Shown here: one piece after another, positions 22,968-33,050 of the stretch | How the letters are laid out: each line of letters begins with the position of its first letter | Numbering within the stretch: position 1 is the first letter of the stretch | Source: Limnephilus marmoratus | Lineage: Eukaryota > Arthropoda > Insecta > Trichoptera > Limnephilidae | Reading direction: 5' to 3' | DNA length: 64,000 nt | NCBI GenBank assembly: GCA_917880885.1 | Contig: OU862919.1 | Coordinates: forward strand, 11,984,001-12,048,000 | Translations under genes and position numbers: made by a program | The notes under the pieces: model-generated | Told to the model about the DNA's origin: nothing | What the model saw: only the letters and a program-made list of their open reading frames with translations | Database searches by the model: none

Positions 22968-23017
22968 AGGTAGGGCTCTTGACTAGCAAACCGGAGGTCG
23001 CAAGTTCAAATCCCAAA
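22968..23017 (+). repeat. tRNA-like SINE head
   Basis: 'gaggtagggctcttgac' resembles a D-arm/A box, 'tagcaaaccgga' an anticodon arm, and 'ggtcgcaagttcaaatccc' a T-arm with B box. The acceptor-stem halves do not pair and there is no clean tRNA end, so a tRNA-derived repeat is more likely than a functional tRNA gene. Confidence 0.45.
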
Positions 23018-23084
23018 TTTTATTTTATTAATTTGTGTTGTTTTTATAATTTAGTCATTTAAAATAATATAAGGCATATTTGCG

Positions 23085-23290
23085 GCATGTTCCGAGTGGA
23101 AGGTATCGTCCTGGTGTAAGACCACCATTCAGAATTGAAACGTTGCTTGAAATGGCTTTAGCCATGTTTGGTGACCAGATCTGAATAGCCTGATACTTAC
23201 CCACCATTTCTTTCCCATGTCCTTTCCCACCCACTACCTTCAGCCTCACAACATACCCTAATTTGGATACCATAGTTTTATTGGTTCCAG
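23085..23290 (+). repeat. Direct repeat unit 2 of a tandem pair
   Basis: This is the partner of 22690-22900. The shared block begins near 'ttccgagtggaaggtat' and ends before 'attggttccagag'. Open frames across it on either strand are shadows. Confidence 0.6.
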
Positions 23291-23445
23291 AGAGAGCAGT
23301 TGGGACTTTTATACAGTATTTACATAAAAATAAGATTTTTCGCCATTTGTCACACATTCACATCATGAGATGCAGTTTGAAATATATTTGTGAAGTATTG
23401 CATTTTAAGAAAAAGTACAAAAACAGTGTGCAATATAATTGTGAA

Positions 23446-24080
23446 TTATGAATACTTGGAGCAGGTGGATAAGTTTGTGTACCTGGGTAGTATGTTTACG
23501 AGAGATAGAAAGGCTGATAGAGATATTGAAAGAAGGGTAAATGCAGGTGAATGAAGGGTTAATGGAAGACTGAATGCCGTTGGCGCTGATAAAAAAACTG
23601 TCAAAAGAAGCGAAGCTAGCAGCCCACAATGGAGTCCTAGTACCTGACATGAAACTGACAGAGGAAGGATGAAAGTCAACTTAACGCTGTTGAAATGAGA
23701 TCCCTGAGGCGAATGTGTGGTAAAACCATGTGTGATCGTGTGAGAAATGTGGATATCCACAAAGAATGTATGGCTGATGTAAGCATCATGAGTAAGATTA
23801 AGAAAGGGACCCTCAAATGGTATGGGCATGTAGAGCGAATGAAAGAAGAAAATAATGTGAGAAGAATATAATGGAATATGAATGGAGAAAGAGTCGGGGA
23901 CGCCTGAGGAAGACATGGCACGATCAAGTGAATCAGGTACTTGAGTCGAGCCATTTCAAAAGTCAGAATAATAGAAGAGTATGAATAAGACGATGTATGA
24001 ATGTGAGCGAGGCAAAAACTGTGTGCCAAGACCGAGTTGTTCTCTGCCTACCCCTGCGGGGAAACGGCTTGATAGTTAGT
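23446..24080 (+). pseudogene. Degenerate RTE-like LINE fragment
   Basis: In shifting plus-strand frames the segment reads 'VDKFVYLGSMFTRDRKADRD', 'IERRVNAG', 'AVEMRSLRRMCGKTMCDRVR', 'KIKKGTLKWYGHVERM' and finally 'SAYPCGE'. These are successive landmarks of a widespread RTE-like reverse transcriptase C-terminus. Several stops and at least two frame changes separate them, and a stretch between 'VNAG' and 'AVEMRS' is corrupted. The longer minus-strand frames over the same bases (23446-23916, 23676-24029) are shadows. Confidence 0.65.
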
Positions 24081-24374
24081 TAGCAATTACGAATTTCAAT
24101 AATATAATATCATTGTAACAGAGTGCTCTCACTCACTCAGACCAGAGTCTCTATCGAGGAGAAATAGTACGACTATTTGCGCTGTCAATAATAAATTCAT
24201 CCTGTCAGTCAGCTATTTATTGGTTCACATAATTTGTTGTGAAATGGATCAGTAAACCTTATAAATATTGTTATGTAGTTACAACGGTAAAGGGTACATA
24301 AGCTTTTTTATAATCTCATCTAAGGATGCTTACGACAGTGTAAAGTAGTTTCACAAATTAATAATAACAGCGCT

Positions 24375-24382
24375 ATACAAAT
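24375..24382. repeat. Left 8-bp target duplication ATACAAAT of the hAT element
   Basis: ATACAAAT directly precedes the TAGTGATG terminus and is repeated exactly at 25196-25203 after the other terminus. Eight base pairs is the hAT-superfamily length. Confidence 0.85.
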
Positions 24383-25195
24383 TAGTGATGTAACGAATAT
24401 TCGCATATTTTTGCATATTCGCATTCGCATTCGCATTCGCATTCGCAAAGTTCGAGCGAATGTTTTGCGAATATGAACACCAAAAAAAGATACGAGACTT
24501 TAAATTATAGGATGGACACAAATGCTTCATAAGATAAATCTTACGAATCCAACACTTTCCACGAAACTAAATGGCAAGTCTTCCAAGGTAACCATTTCTC
24601 TTATTGAATTATCAACGGCCTATGACTTCATAGATTTATTATCCCACTGTTTCGTTTTATCGACAAATTTTTGAAGCGATATCTGTGACATATAGGATTT
24701 GGTACTTTGATGGGAACATGATGCCACTTCAAGTGTTTTAGATGCATCCTGTTTTTGTTTTTCACACTTTTCTAATTCGGAAAACTTGGTTTTATGCATT
24801 GCCTTCAAATGATTTCTCACAGCCGTTGTAGTTCTTCCTTTTCTAGAATATTCCTTGTTACACAGCTTGCATTTAGCTCGTTCAGGGTCGCAAAGTGTAA
24901 AATAAGTCCAAATTTCACTAGAATTTGATTTACTCATGTTAATCACTAATCTTAAAAACACTCACCTTAAAATTCGCTTATATTTGTTTATGAGCAGACG
25001 ACAAATGAAATAAAACAATCAATCGGCTTTTTTCGGATCAACTCGGAAATTCTTGGAACAAGATGCAAACGTGAGCCGCTAAGCCATACATAATTGGCGC
25101 CAAATTTAAAAAAAGTCAATATTCGCATTCGCGAATGTCCGTAGCAGATATTCGCATTCGCGAATGTTCAAAAAATGACATTCGTTACATCACTA
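24383..25195 (-). mobile_element. Non-autonomous hAT element, 813 bp
   Basis: The terminal inverted repeats start TAGTGATGTAACGAAT and end in the matching ATTCGTTACATCACTA (one mismatch towards the inside: GAAT-at versus GAAT-gt). The exact 8-bp duplication ATACAAAT flanks them. Subterminal regions are rich in 'attcgcattcgc' units in both orientations, likely transposase-binding repeats. Inside lies only an N-terminal BED-finger frame; the RNase-H-like catalytic core and dimerisation region are absent, so movement would need a related full-length transposase. Confidence 0.85.
24620..24961 (-). CDS. BED-type zinc finger of truncated hAT transposase
   Basis: The 113-residue frame contains a BED finger: W18 and F21 lead in, then C31-x2-C34, H51 and H56 as probable zinc ligands, in 'AKCKLCNKEYSRKG' to 'VRNHLKAMH'. 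BED fingers sit at the N-terminus of hAT transposases and bind the element ends. Either M1 or M9 ('MSKSNSSEIW') may be the start; M9 is closer to the finger, as is typical. The frame stops after a lysine/serine-rich linker, far short of the usual length of about 600 residues. It could act as a DNA-binding competitor or simply be the remnant of an internal deletion. Confidence 0.7.
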   Translation of the reverse strand: MFLRLVINMSKSNSSEIWTYFTLCDPERAKCKLCNKEYSRKGRTTTAVRNHLKAMHKTKFSELEKCEKQKQDASKTLEVASCSHQSTKSYMSQISLQKFVDKTKQWDNKSMKS

Positions 25196-25335
25196 ATACA
25201 AATAATCGACCACCGACCACTATAACGTGGGTATCAGCCTAGCATGGTTGTTGAAAAATCCACAAATAATGAACCATAATATGCAATGAATAAAGAAAAA
25301 ATTTAAATAAATAAAAAATTAATCCAAATATTTTT

Positions 25336-25880
25336 TAGATTTTATCTCCGGGTTAAATCTTCCCCACAGGAAAAACTAAACCCTTCCACACACTTTTCCA
25401 CAAATGATCATCTAGTCAATTCACGCTATGCAATTGCACTATACAAGAATAATAAATACAAAATAATACAAGAACGACGTGACACCTACCACAGACCTAA
25501 TGGGAAAATAATTCACCGACTCCAGATATTTTCATATGAGAGGATTCGGCTCGGTGGAACTCCTAATTGGACCTATAAATCCTACAGATCCCTCAATATA
25601 AATATTCAAAAAATCTTTTGTAATCCTACATGTATTTAAAACGACTGATTTTTGCATTTTTATAATATATAAATTCTTTGACAAATCTAATATGCCTAAA
25701 TTTTGAATGAGAGAGCTAGGTATAATGCCAATAGTCGAAATAACAAATGGTAATATTTTTATAGTCTGAGAATGCCAAATTATTTTTATCTCATTTCCTA
25801 AATATGTATATATTTATACTTATTTTTTCAGAAACAGATATTTGAATATTACAGGAATTTGGAATGGCGACGTCAATAAC
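25336..25880 (-). pseudogene. Second R2/R4-type element, 3' end, inverted relative to the first
   Basis: The minus strand carries the last part of the protein (the 'ATGIIP' region and terminal codons, interrupted) and then the same 3' UTR landmarks as 17119-17490, in order. It lacks the expanded pyrimidine run of the first copy. It is more truncated (upstream boundary near 25880) and independently degraded. The AT-rich spacer up to 26148 shows nothing else. Confidence 0.7.
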
Positions 25881-26148
25881 GTTTTAATATTTTTGGTAAC
25901 TTATTATATTTTTTTTGAAAAGGTGTATTATTTTCCAGCAAAAGCGGTGGTTTTGTGTAACAAAAGTTATGTTAAGTTACCTTTTTATATTTTGTAGCAA
26001 AAAATGAGGCGAAACGACGTTTTTTTCATTTTTTTCAAAGTGTGCACGCTTCATTTTAAGTTAACTGCGTTCCATTTAATTGCTTTTCAAACTATAGGTA
26101 AAGAAATAGGTATAGAAATTATTTAGAACTAGCTTTTTCCCGCAGTTT

Positions 26149-26765
26149 TTTTTTTTTTTTTTTTTTTTTATTAATTTCAATAACAAGGTTTGTACATGTA
26201 TGTATGATGTATATAATAAGTATAGATTCTTTTTTTTTTTCACAGACCTCCTCACTAGGATTTCCTGTTCTGAGGTGGCCTGTAGTTTTTTAAAATATTT
26301 GTATTTGGTTATGGATTGTCTTTATATCGTCTTCATGATGTTTGTAATTTTATTATCACTTTGATCTCTCAGCCATATTTTTACTTTTGTTTTAAATATA
26401 TTCATTTCCTTTATATTTTTGATTTGATCTGGTAGAGCATTGTATAATTTTATAGCATGGAATTTATTATTTCTCTGTCCAAAAGATGTGTTCAAACTGG
26501 GAGTAACCAGGATGTTATTGCTTACTGACCTGGTTGAGTATTTATGTTGGGCAGTGGAGTATACGTATATGTTTTTTTTTTTCAGTTTAAATAAAATATT
26601 TTTTGAATAAAGTTTCTGTACATTGAAGACTTGAAAGTTATTAAATATTTCTTCCGTCGGAGTTCTAAGCGGAACTTTCAGTATTGTCTTCAGTACTCCT
26701 TTTTGGGCTATATTGAGTCGCTCTGTGTGAGTGCTCAAAGCAGTTTGCTCACATGGTATTAGGGA
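26149..26765 (-). pseudogene. LINE 3' end with poly(A) (CR1/jockey-like)
   Basis: On the minus strand, from 'ERLNIAQKGVLKTILKVPLR' (about 26740) through 'HKYSTRSVSNNILVTP', 'FGQRNNKFHAIKLYNALPDQ' and 'FKTKVKIWL' to the stop at 26322, this is the C-terminal tail of a LINE polyprotein. A 3' UTR and an A run of more than 20 (plus T run, about 26149-26171) follow. The open frame continues upstream to 26897, but that part includes a ten-glycine run from a GGA/GGG-rich tract and does not look like the element; it is probably adjoining sequence read through by chance. Confidence 0.65.
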
Positions 26766-26977
26766 GGTTCCCACTCCGCCTCCTCCACCCCCTCCTCCCC
26801 CTCCCGCTTTTATTTGAAGTACTCCACTATTAATTTGAATCGAATAAAGAATCATGGATATCTTACTAATCGTGCCACCTATTCTATTTTTTAACACAAA
26901 TTACATAATGCCAGAGCTCTGAGCTATATGCCTATATGTTATTCTGATGTATGAGATATATTATTATAAAGTTTCAT

Positions 26978-27425
26978 TTTTTTTTTACATTAACTCCACA
27001 CAGGAGGCCCTGAGGAAAATAATTTCCCTCAGGGCCTATGTCATCTGAGATGCTGTGTGGAGGGTCTTTTTGAGGAGAGGAAGGAATGAACATTGGTCTT
27101 GAAGAGACCCATGTTGTAGGAAGGTGTAAACACAGAGGCCGGCAAATCATTCCACAGCCGAGCTGTTGAACACAAGAACGAGTCGAAGAAACGACCCGTT
27201 CTCATGTGACAAATGCCAACCGTGTACAAATGTTGGACACGCGTTTGGCGTGTTTCCCGACTATGCACCGGTGCCGAAGGGATCAATGATGCTAGTTCCT
27301 CGGAGCATCTTCTATTGTAATACCGGTAGAACAAGGATAGCATTCCCACCCGACGCCTGTGCTCTAAAGATTGCAATCCGTCTGTTAAGATGGGAGAATC
27401 TATCAAACAAATCTATCATTAAAAT
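26978..27425 (-). pseudogene. LINE 3' end with terminal hairpin (partner of the SINE family)
   Basis: The minus frame 27041-27406 (121 residues) encodes 'SLEHRRRVGMLSLFYRYYNR', 'CSEELASLIP', 'RETRQTR' and 'FLCSTARLWNDLPASVF', a well-known LINE C-terminus in insects. The 3' UTR is short and ends with the hairpin (26994-27062: CTCCACACAG/CTGTGTGGAG outside, CCTGAGG/CCTCAGG inside) and the tail 'taatgtaaaaaaaa'. The hairpin and tail are the same as in the SINE-like copies. A second, more decayed copy lies at 56120-56535. Confidence 0.75.
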
Positions 27426-27512
27426 CCATTCAGTAGTTTTCGCGTGAAAGAGTAACAAACATATGTACATACATCCATACAAACTTTCGCCTTTATCATA
27501 TTAGTAGGAAGT
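27418..27512. repeat. Terminal fragment of a dispersed insect repeat
   Basis: 'tcagtagttttcgcgtgaaa', 'gagtaacaaacat' and 'actttcgcctttatcatatt' follow each other in a way I recall from dispersed repeats in several insect genomes. The class is not assigned. It adjoins the LINE at 27425. Confidence 0.35.
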
Positions 27513-28039
27513 GTTGAATTTAGTCAAATGAACATTTCAATCCTTCCAACATCTGGCACCAAAGAAAATATGGCAGAGTTTGAAAAATAAGATTCACATC
27601 CGTAATGTAAAAACAGAGGTCGGTACGGTAGATTCCATTTATATCCGCTTTTATATTCCTTCTAAACGATTCAATTACCACCATGTGGTTCTATCTTAAT
27701 ATGGTTTGCGACTTGGCTAAACTATTCAACCGGGCAAATAGTTGCGCCAGCCATGAATAGATTCCTGATTGTATTTATTTATCTCCAGTTGATTTCTACC
27801 CGTAGTTTGGACTGGTAAAGAAACCAGTGCCGGTTTTCTGTAAAGCAGCAGTGAACATCCAAAACAGCAGAAACACATAAAAAAAAGAAAATAAGGCCAT
27901 CTAGTATCATAATTTTACCACACTTTTGTTATCACAACAGTGAGCTATTAAAATTTCGCCATAAAAATCCACCATTTCGTAAAACACTGCCACGGAGGGA
28001 GTCCGACATGAACCCCATGTACAGGGATTAGGGGACATT
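27513..28039. other. Spacer, nothing recognised
   Basis: AT-rich, with no open frame above the noise level and no repeat partner detected in the window. Confidence 0.4.
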
Positions 28040-28330
28040 CTTGACTTACTTTACCAGTAAAAAATGTAAATGAAATTTTGATCTCATTTTTTATGTTTTT
28101 TTTAAACTAATACAATTAAAAAATAAGTAAGTATTGGGCAGATAGGGTTGGGGTCACTAAGGCGGTTACTCGGCTAAGTGCCCAGTGACGACACATGGAA
28201 GAATTTTTTTTGTTGTTTGGTTTTAAAGAAAAAAAAATTGGAAAAAATTACATTTAAAAAAGTCATCGGAGACTTTTTACTCCAAATAATGCCAGGAATT
28301 ACTGGTTAAAATATGTCACGTTCGTCCTGT
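28040..28330. repeat. Dispersed repeat module, copy 3 (diverged)
   Basis: It shares 'ctcggctaagtg', 'gtgacgacacatggaag', 'gtcatcggag' and 'ctccaaataatgccaggaat' in the same order as 15450-15776 read on the plus strand, with many substitutions. It is the oldest of the three copies. Confidence 0.5.
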
Positions 28331-28964
28331 AACATCCTGTATTTATATATAGTAGGAGTGCGTCGAATTCATCGTTTAAATTCTTAGAAATAGATTTTTA
28401 AACCTTGGGTTTTTTTTATATTTTCCCCAAGAAAAAAATAACTTAAATTCAGTTAATTAACCATCAGATGGTAAAAAATTATTGCAAGAAGGTCGTACGA
28501 GCAGCAGTTCTAGTTAGAAAGGCACATTAATTGTGACACCGAATATGTGCATAATAGTATTTTGCAATAATCATTAGAGTTATTCGGCGGTTATTGGGTT
28601 GAGATTATTACGATTAAGTTAACTTCGGACGTATCTTGTCAGTAGGTCAAAATACTTCCTCTTTGCAATAAATTCCAAATAAATTGAATTTTTGTGAACG
28701 TTTCCGAAACCTAAAACTTATGGATTGTATTATTAGAAATAACATGTAATTTTTTAAATACAAAATTTTTTTACGAAATTTTAAGTTTTAAAAATGGCTC
28801 TTCTTACATTTTTTCTAAGTAAAATTACTGGTTACGAAAAAAAATACATAAAATAAACAAAAATAAACGTTTTCGTTCCCTGATTTTTTTGTCTTTTCAT
28901 GTAAAAATAATTGTTAAAAAAATCGTAAAGTTAATTTTTTTTTCAAATGCGGACGGAAATTTTG
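28331..28964. other. AT-rich spacer
   Basis: No gene, RNA or repeat relationship found; A and T homopolymers dominate. Confidence 0.4.
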
Positions 28965-29285
28965 GTTCACTGGAGCGACAGCGCAATTTACAACTTTTTT
29001 CTTATAAAATTTTTTGGTCGTTTTTTCTCCGCCTACATTAAAAAAAACATACGTCCGAATTTTATTATGGTGACTTACAAACTGATTATAGTTTCATATA
29101 GCCTATGAATCTACCTACGAGTATCTTTTGTTGATTCTCACATATTCGAAGGATTTATCAAAAATATATTATAAAATCGTAAACTTCTACTTAATTACTT
29201 ACAAATAAGGGAAAATTTGCCAAAATTGGCAGCAAAGCAATCCGAGGTATTTTAAATAGTGCCATATTGTGGCAAAAAGCGCTCT
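28965..29285 (+). repeat. 310-bp direct repeat, copy 1
   Basis: 'agcgacagcgcaattta', 'aatcgtaaacttctacttaa', 'gggaaaatttgccaaaattg' and 'tgccatattgtggcaaaaag' recur in order at 31605-31912. The 3' part is nearly identical and the 5' part more diverged. Non-coding, of unknown class. Confidence 0.65.
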
Positions 29286-29653
29286 ATGGATAAAGGTGTA
29301 CATTTTAATTATTTTGCGGTTAGATTTGAATGCAAAGCGTGTTGTTTCCTCTTTCCAATATCGTTAAGATCATACTTTTTATTAAATGTAATACTGATAG
29401 TGATGGGGTCGCAAATGTAAAAACGAGCAATGGTAATGTCCTCCGCGTGCAAAGCCGTATCTTCTCCAAGGCATAAACTTTCTAACTAAAGTGTGTTTAT
29501 CGGAAGTGACCTGCAAGGTAAGTATTTGTAAATTGTGATTTCATATTTAAAAATGTTTTTTTGGATCCTACGACATTAAAACTATTCATCCTCCACATGC
29601 GTTTTAATGAATCGTCAAAATATATCTTGCTGCGAGGTAGCTAAAATTCTTCA
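29286..29653. other. Spacer before the Helitron
   Basis: Nothing recognised; no coding or RNA signal. Confidence 0.4.
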
Positions 29654-30152
29654 TCTAATATATAAAATTCTCGTGTCACGGTGTTTGTTACCATACTCCT
29701 CCGAAACGGCTGGACCAATTTTGATGAAATTTTGTGTGCTTATCTGGTAGGTCTGAGAATCGACCAACATCTATTTTTCATACCCCTAAAAGTAAAGGGT
29801 GTTCCACTCCGAAGACAATTATTTTCCCCATACATTTTGTATGGAACGAATTTTCCTATTTTGAAAGAACTGCAGCAATATTGTAAGGGGTATAATATTG
29901 AACTGTGAACCGGGGGAGGGGGGAGGGGGAGGGGGGAAAGGAACTCAGGAAGGGGGGTTAGCGGGACGGGGGAAGGGGAGAAGTGGAGTGGGGAGAGGGA
30001 GAGGGAACGTGAGAGGGGAAAGGATACGCAGGGAGAAACAATTTAGATCAAGGTATGGTATACGCAGGGAGAAACAATTTAGATCAATTCAGCTAATAAG
30101 TTGACAACAGTTTTTGATTCTGAGGCGGTACGAAGTTCGCCGGATCAGCTAG
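29654..30152 (+). mobile_element. Non-autonomous Helitron, 499 bp
   Basis: The element begins TC (TCTAATATATAAAATTC) and ends CTAG. It is flanked by A on the left and T on the right, the A^T insertion preference of Helitrons, without a target duplication. A GC-rich stem, GGCG...CGCC ('ggcggtacgaagttcgcc'), lies about 10 bp before the CTAG, the typical 3' hairpin. The interior holds a G-rich tract (about 29910-30020), a duplicated 'acgcagggagaaacaattta' unit, and no Rep/helicase frame. The frames at 29681-29908 and 29898-30104 are incidental. Its 5' 100 bp resembles 32444-32560. Confidence 0.8.
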
Positions 30153-30688
30153 TATATCCGTAAAAATATGAAATTATCATATAATATGATAATTTCATTT
30201 ACATTTTTATATGGAAAAATCATTACAGATTTTTTTTTTTTTCTATATGAGGGAATTTTTTCTTCCTCTTTTAATCTCCTATTGAATGAAACGTGCAACG
30301 AGCCGCAACTGAAAGGAAGGAAGGTAAACTGGACAAGTTAGGGGAAGTCTAGCAATGGACTTCAGCCAAAATTGAATGATCGTACTACTACAGAACTGTT
30401 TTAGTTCAGTGAAGTCTCGAGATGGGATTGTGTTTGCTAGACAGTGTCCAAATCGGATTATTCAACCCATGTGGAGTTCAAAATGAGCATACGTTGAAAG
30501 TGGACCAAGTTAATTCGTTATTCCGACGATAAATTAAGTTATTTTATAATTCTGACTAATGAATACTTACTTTCACGTGAAAATACTCTGGCACATGCAG
30601 TGCAATTTTCATCACGTGGACGAGCTGGAGATATTAGAATTTTGTTGATGTTAAAAATGTTATTTCAGAGACATTGTCATTTTTGGGG
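30153..30688. other. Spacer with a short perfect palindrome
   Basis: At about 30168-30194, 'gaaattatcatat' is followed after one base by its exact complement 'atatgataatttc'. Otherwise no gene or repeat relation was seen. Confidence 0.4.
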
Positions 30689-31066
30689 GCCGCCACACCG
30701 GGAATCATTGATTGGATAACCAAGACCTCTGTTATAGGTCACCCCAAGTGGTTCGATACGTTTCGTGACTTAGCAGGAGTGAACTGGTTCATAGGGTGAG
30801 ATTTTTCAAGGTCTTGGCTGCGGATGCGTCTGCCTACCAGCTGCATGGAAGGCCGGATTGAGATAAAAGTGTTGACTTCTCCAGCCGAACTCTTTCAGAA
30901 TCCCTTGCACCGCAGTGGGAGAGATGGATTCATACGCCCCTCATTTCTATTTCCTTCCCAGAACTTCCTCTTCTCCCTGTCCTTAAAAAAACCCTACACA
31001 CACCATCCCCTAAGAAGACATAGGCCCTGAGGGAAAATTATTTTCCTCAGGGCATCTGTGTGGAGA
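30689..31066 (+). mobile_element. SINE-like element with LINE-type 3' hairpin, copy 4
   Basis: It carries the same module order as 10560-10986: 'gccgccacaccgggaatcat', 'ggtcaccccaagtggttcg', the pyrimidine-rich 3' half, then 'cctgagggaaaattattttc' and 'tgtgtggagataacgt' with an A run. The inner hairpin arm has lost a few bases ('ggcatctgtg'). The frame 30824-31030 lies within it and is not a gene. Confidence 0.65.
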
Positions 31067-31604
31067 TAACGTAAAAAAATGTGAATACGGCCCAAGAGTT
31101 CCAACTGCCCAGAGCCAGTGGGTGTAAGGTATCCTTTATGTTTAGATCGATACCATCAGTGAAGAAATGCTGCAAACTTTGTACATTACAATAGATACTC
31201 GGTAGGTACACCTACGTAGCGTACTTTACATTGTCATATATGAGATTACATTTCTATTTGGTTTAAAATAAAGAAATATTGTTTTGAAAATTTTTCTAAT
31301 TAAAAATGTTAAAATTTAATAATTCTTAAAAATTTTAAACTCGTCTTGTAAAACACCTAATAGATAGGTAAGTAGAAATTAAGCTATTTGAAAAAAATCC
31401 AGCCCCACGCAGGCCAATGAAATTAATAATTTGGTTGATGTTAATTATCACAAAAATGTTTCATCAACGTCACCAGAAAACTCTTTTGGTCAACCGTCTC
31501 AACGTAGTAGAAGAGCAGTCAAAATGCGAACTACGTGCAGCTCGTGATTTTATTTTAAAAAAATTGAAAACTTGAATTTTAAAATTAAATTTAGACCTGC
31601 CTAA
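31067..31604. other. Spacer, nothing recognised
   Basis: AT-rich; no frames, RNA genes or repeats identified. Confidence 0.4.
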
Positions 31605-31912
31605 CCACTGGAGCAACAGCGCAATTTAAAACTTTTTTCTCCGATTGCTCGAAATTTTTGGTAATCATTTTGAATATTTTCCGCCAACATTAAAAAAATC
31701 AAACTGATTATAGTTCTATATGGCCAATGAATTCACCTATCTTTTGTCGATTATCACATATTCGTAGGATTTATAAAAAAAATATTATAAAATCGTAAAC
31801 TTCTACTTAATTATTTACAAATAAGGGAAAATTTGCCAAAATTGGCAGCAAATCAATCCGAGGTATTTTAAATAGTGCCATATTGTGGCAAAAAGCGCTC
31901 CAGAGGTTAAGA
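31605..31912 (+). repeat. 310-bp direct repeat, copy 2
   Basis: Partner of 28965-29285 in the same orientation, 2.6 kb downstream. The last 140 bp match almost exactly, up to 'gcaaaaagcgctc'. Confidence 0.65.
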
Positions 31913-32339
31913 TGTCCTAAAAGTGGATGTATAAGATAAACACTGGTGAAAGAGCCGTACAAAAGACCAACAATCGTAATCCTACAATGACAAATGAGAA
32001 TTTAATTAAGATTTAAAATCTCCTTAAGAAAAGAACTAAACAAGGAACAATGCCAGCATTTGAGCGTTTGAGATCAAACGTATAATAACAAAACATGGAG
32101 AACAGAAGCTATTCCAAGAGTTGTTCTTCCTATTCCCTGTTTGTAAATTTTATTATATAAACACTGAAACAATGGGGAACTCAAAATGATTTATGACACG
32201 TTCAGAAAAGCCGTTAACCGCGGAAAACGTTTATTCTAAAATAAAGTTCAGTTTCGCATTCCTTTAAACGGATGTTTCTGAAACTCAATAAAATTCAGTT
32301 TTTCGTGGCTTGATGTAATTTTAACTAATAAGTACATGA

Positions 32340-32443
32340 CTTTTATTTATAGATTAACGCCCTTTTTCTGGGCTTTTACATATAAATGGTAAGAACTGTA
32401 CAGTATTTATTCTATCTATATAACTGAACGGCCTCAGTAACAA
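32340..32443 (-). repeat. 3' UTR remnant of LINE family X
   Basis: 'cgccctttttctgggctttt', 'acagtatttatt', 'ataactgaacggcc' and 'agtaacaat' match the 3' end at 14510-14600. Only the terminal 100 bp survives; a Helitron 5' end adjoins its upstream side. The spacer 31913-32339 before it shows nothing. Confidence 0.6.
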
Positions 32444-32960
32444 TCTTATATACAAAAATCTCGTGTCACGGTGTTTGTGGTCGCACTCGTCCGAAACGGC
32501 TCGACCGATTTTTATGAAACTTTTTATGTATATTTGGTTGGTATGAGAATAGGTTTTAAAGTATATTTCATACCAGTAGGTGATTAGAGTGTCGCTATCC
32601 AGAAAAAAAACTGTTTTTTGGACACTTCTTTTTCGCATTTTTTTATTTGGCATCAAAAAATACCTACCTATTACTCCAAATTTTAACCCTCCTACCCCCT
32701 CCCTCACATTTTTTAATCGCGATTTTAGTATTTTTGTATGAACAAATTTAACAGTCTTCCGTATTTCAAACACAACTAAATTATTTATGTTGTGGAATGA
32801 CAGATGGCGCTACGTCCGCCTTATCGAACTCTCATCCACGCATGCGCAAGACATTCACGAGAAGCGTCGCGTCATTTTGATATTTTATTCGGCATCGTGT
32901 TTTCGCGTGGGCAAACCATCGAGCTTATTTCTGTTGGCTAAAGACGGACTGACAACAAAT
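32444..32960 (+). mobile_element. Helitron 5' part leading into the satellite array
   Basis: It starts A^TC (TCTTATATACAAAAATC) and aligns with the first 100 bp of the Helitron at 29654: 'tctcgtgtcacggtgtttgt', 'ccgaaacggct', 'tatgaaac'. The rest is unrelated to the shorter element and includes 'gacagatggcgctacgtccg' and 'cgcatgcgcaagacattcac'. No Helitron 3' hairpin with CTAG was found before the satellite begins at 32960, so the 3' end is either inside or beyond the array, or lost. The minus-strand frame at 32354-32773 is a shadow. Confidence 0.6.
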
Positions 32961-33050
32961 ATATAGTCCAAAATCTAGCCCAATATATAGTCCAATATCT
33001 AGTCCAATATACAGTCCAATATCTAGTCCAATATATAGTTTAATATCTAG

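Noticed and set aside
22968..23017. Functional tRNA gene
   Set aside because: T-arm and D-arm likeness is present, but the acceptor stem does not pair; a tRNA-derived repeat is more likely.
23446..23916. 156-residue minus-strand frame with a hydrophobic, serine-rich sequence
   Set aside because: The opposite strand carries the ordered landmarks of an RTE-like LINE; this is its shadow.
26760..26897. Glycine-rich N-terminal extension on the LINE frame
   Set aside because: The ten-glycine run comes from a GGA/GGG-rich tract upstream of the recognisable LINE sequence; probably fortuitous read-through from adjacent DNA.
29898..30104. Glycine/arginine-rich small protein
   Set aside because: Comes from a G-rich low-complexity tract inside the non-autonomous Helitron.
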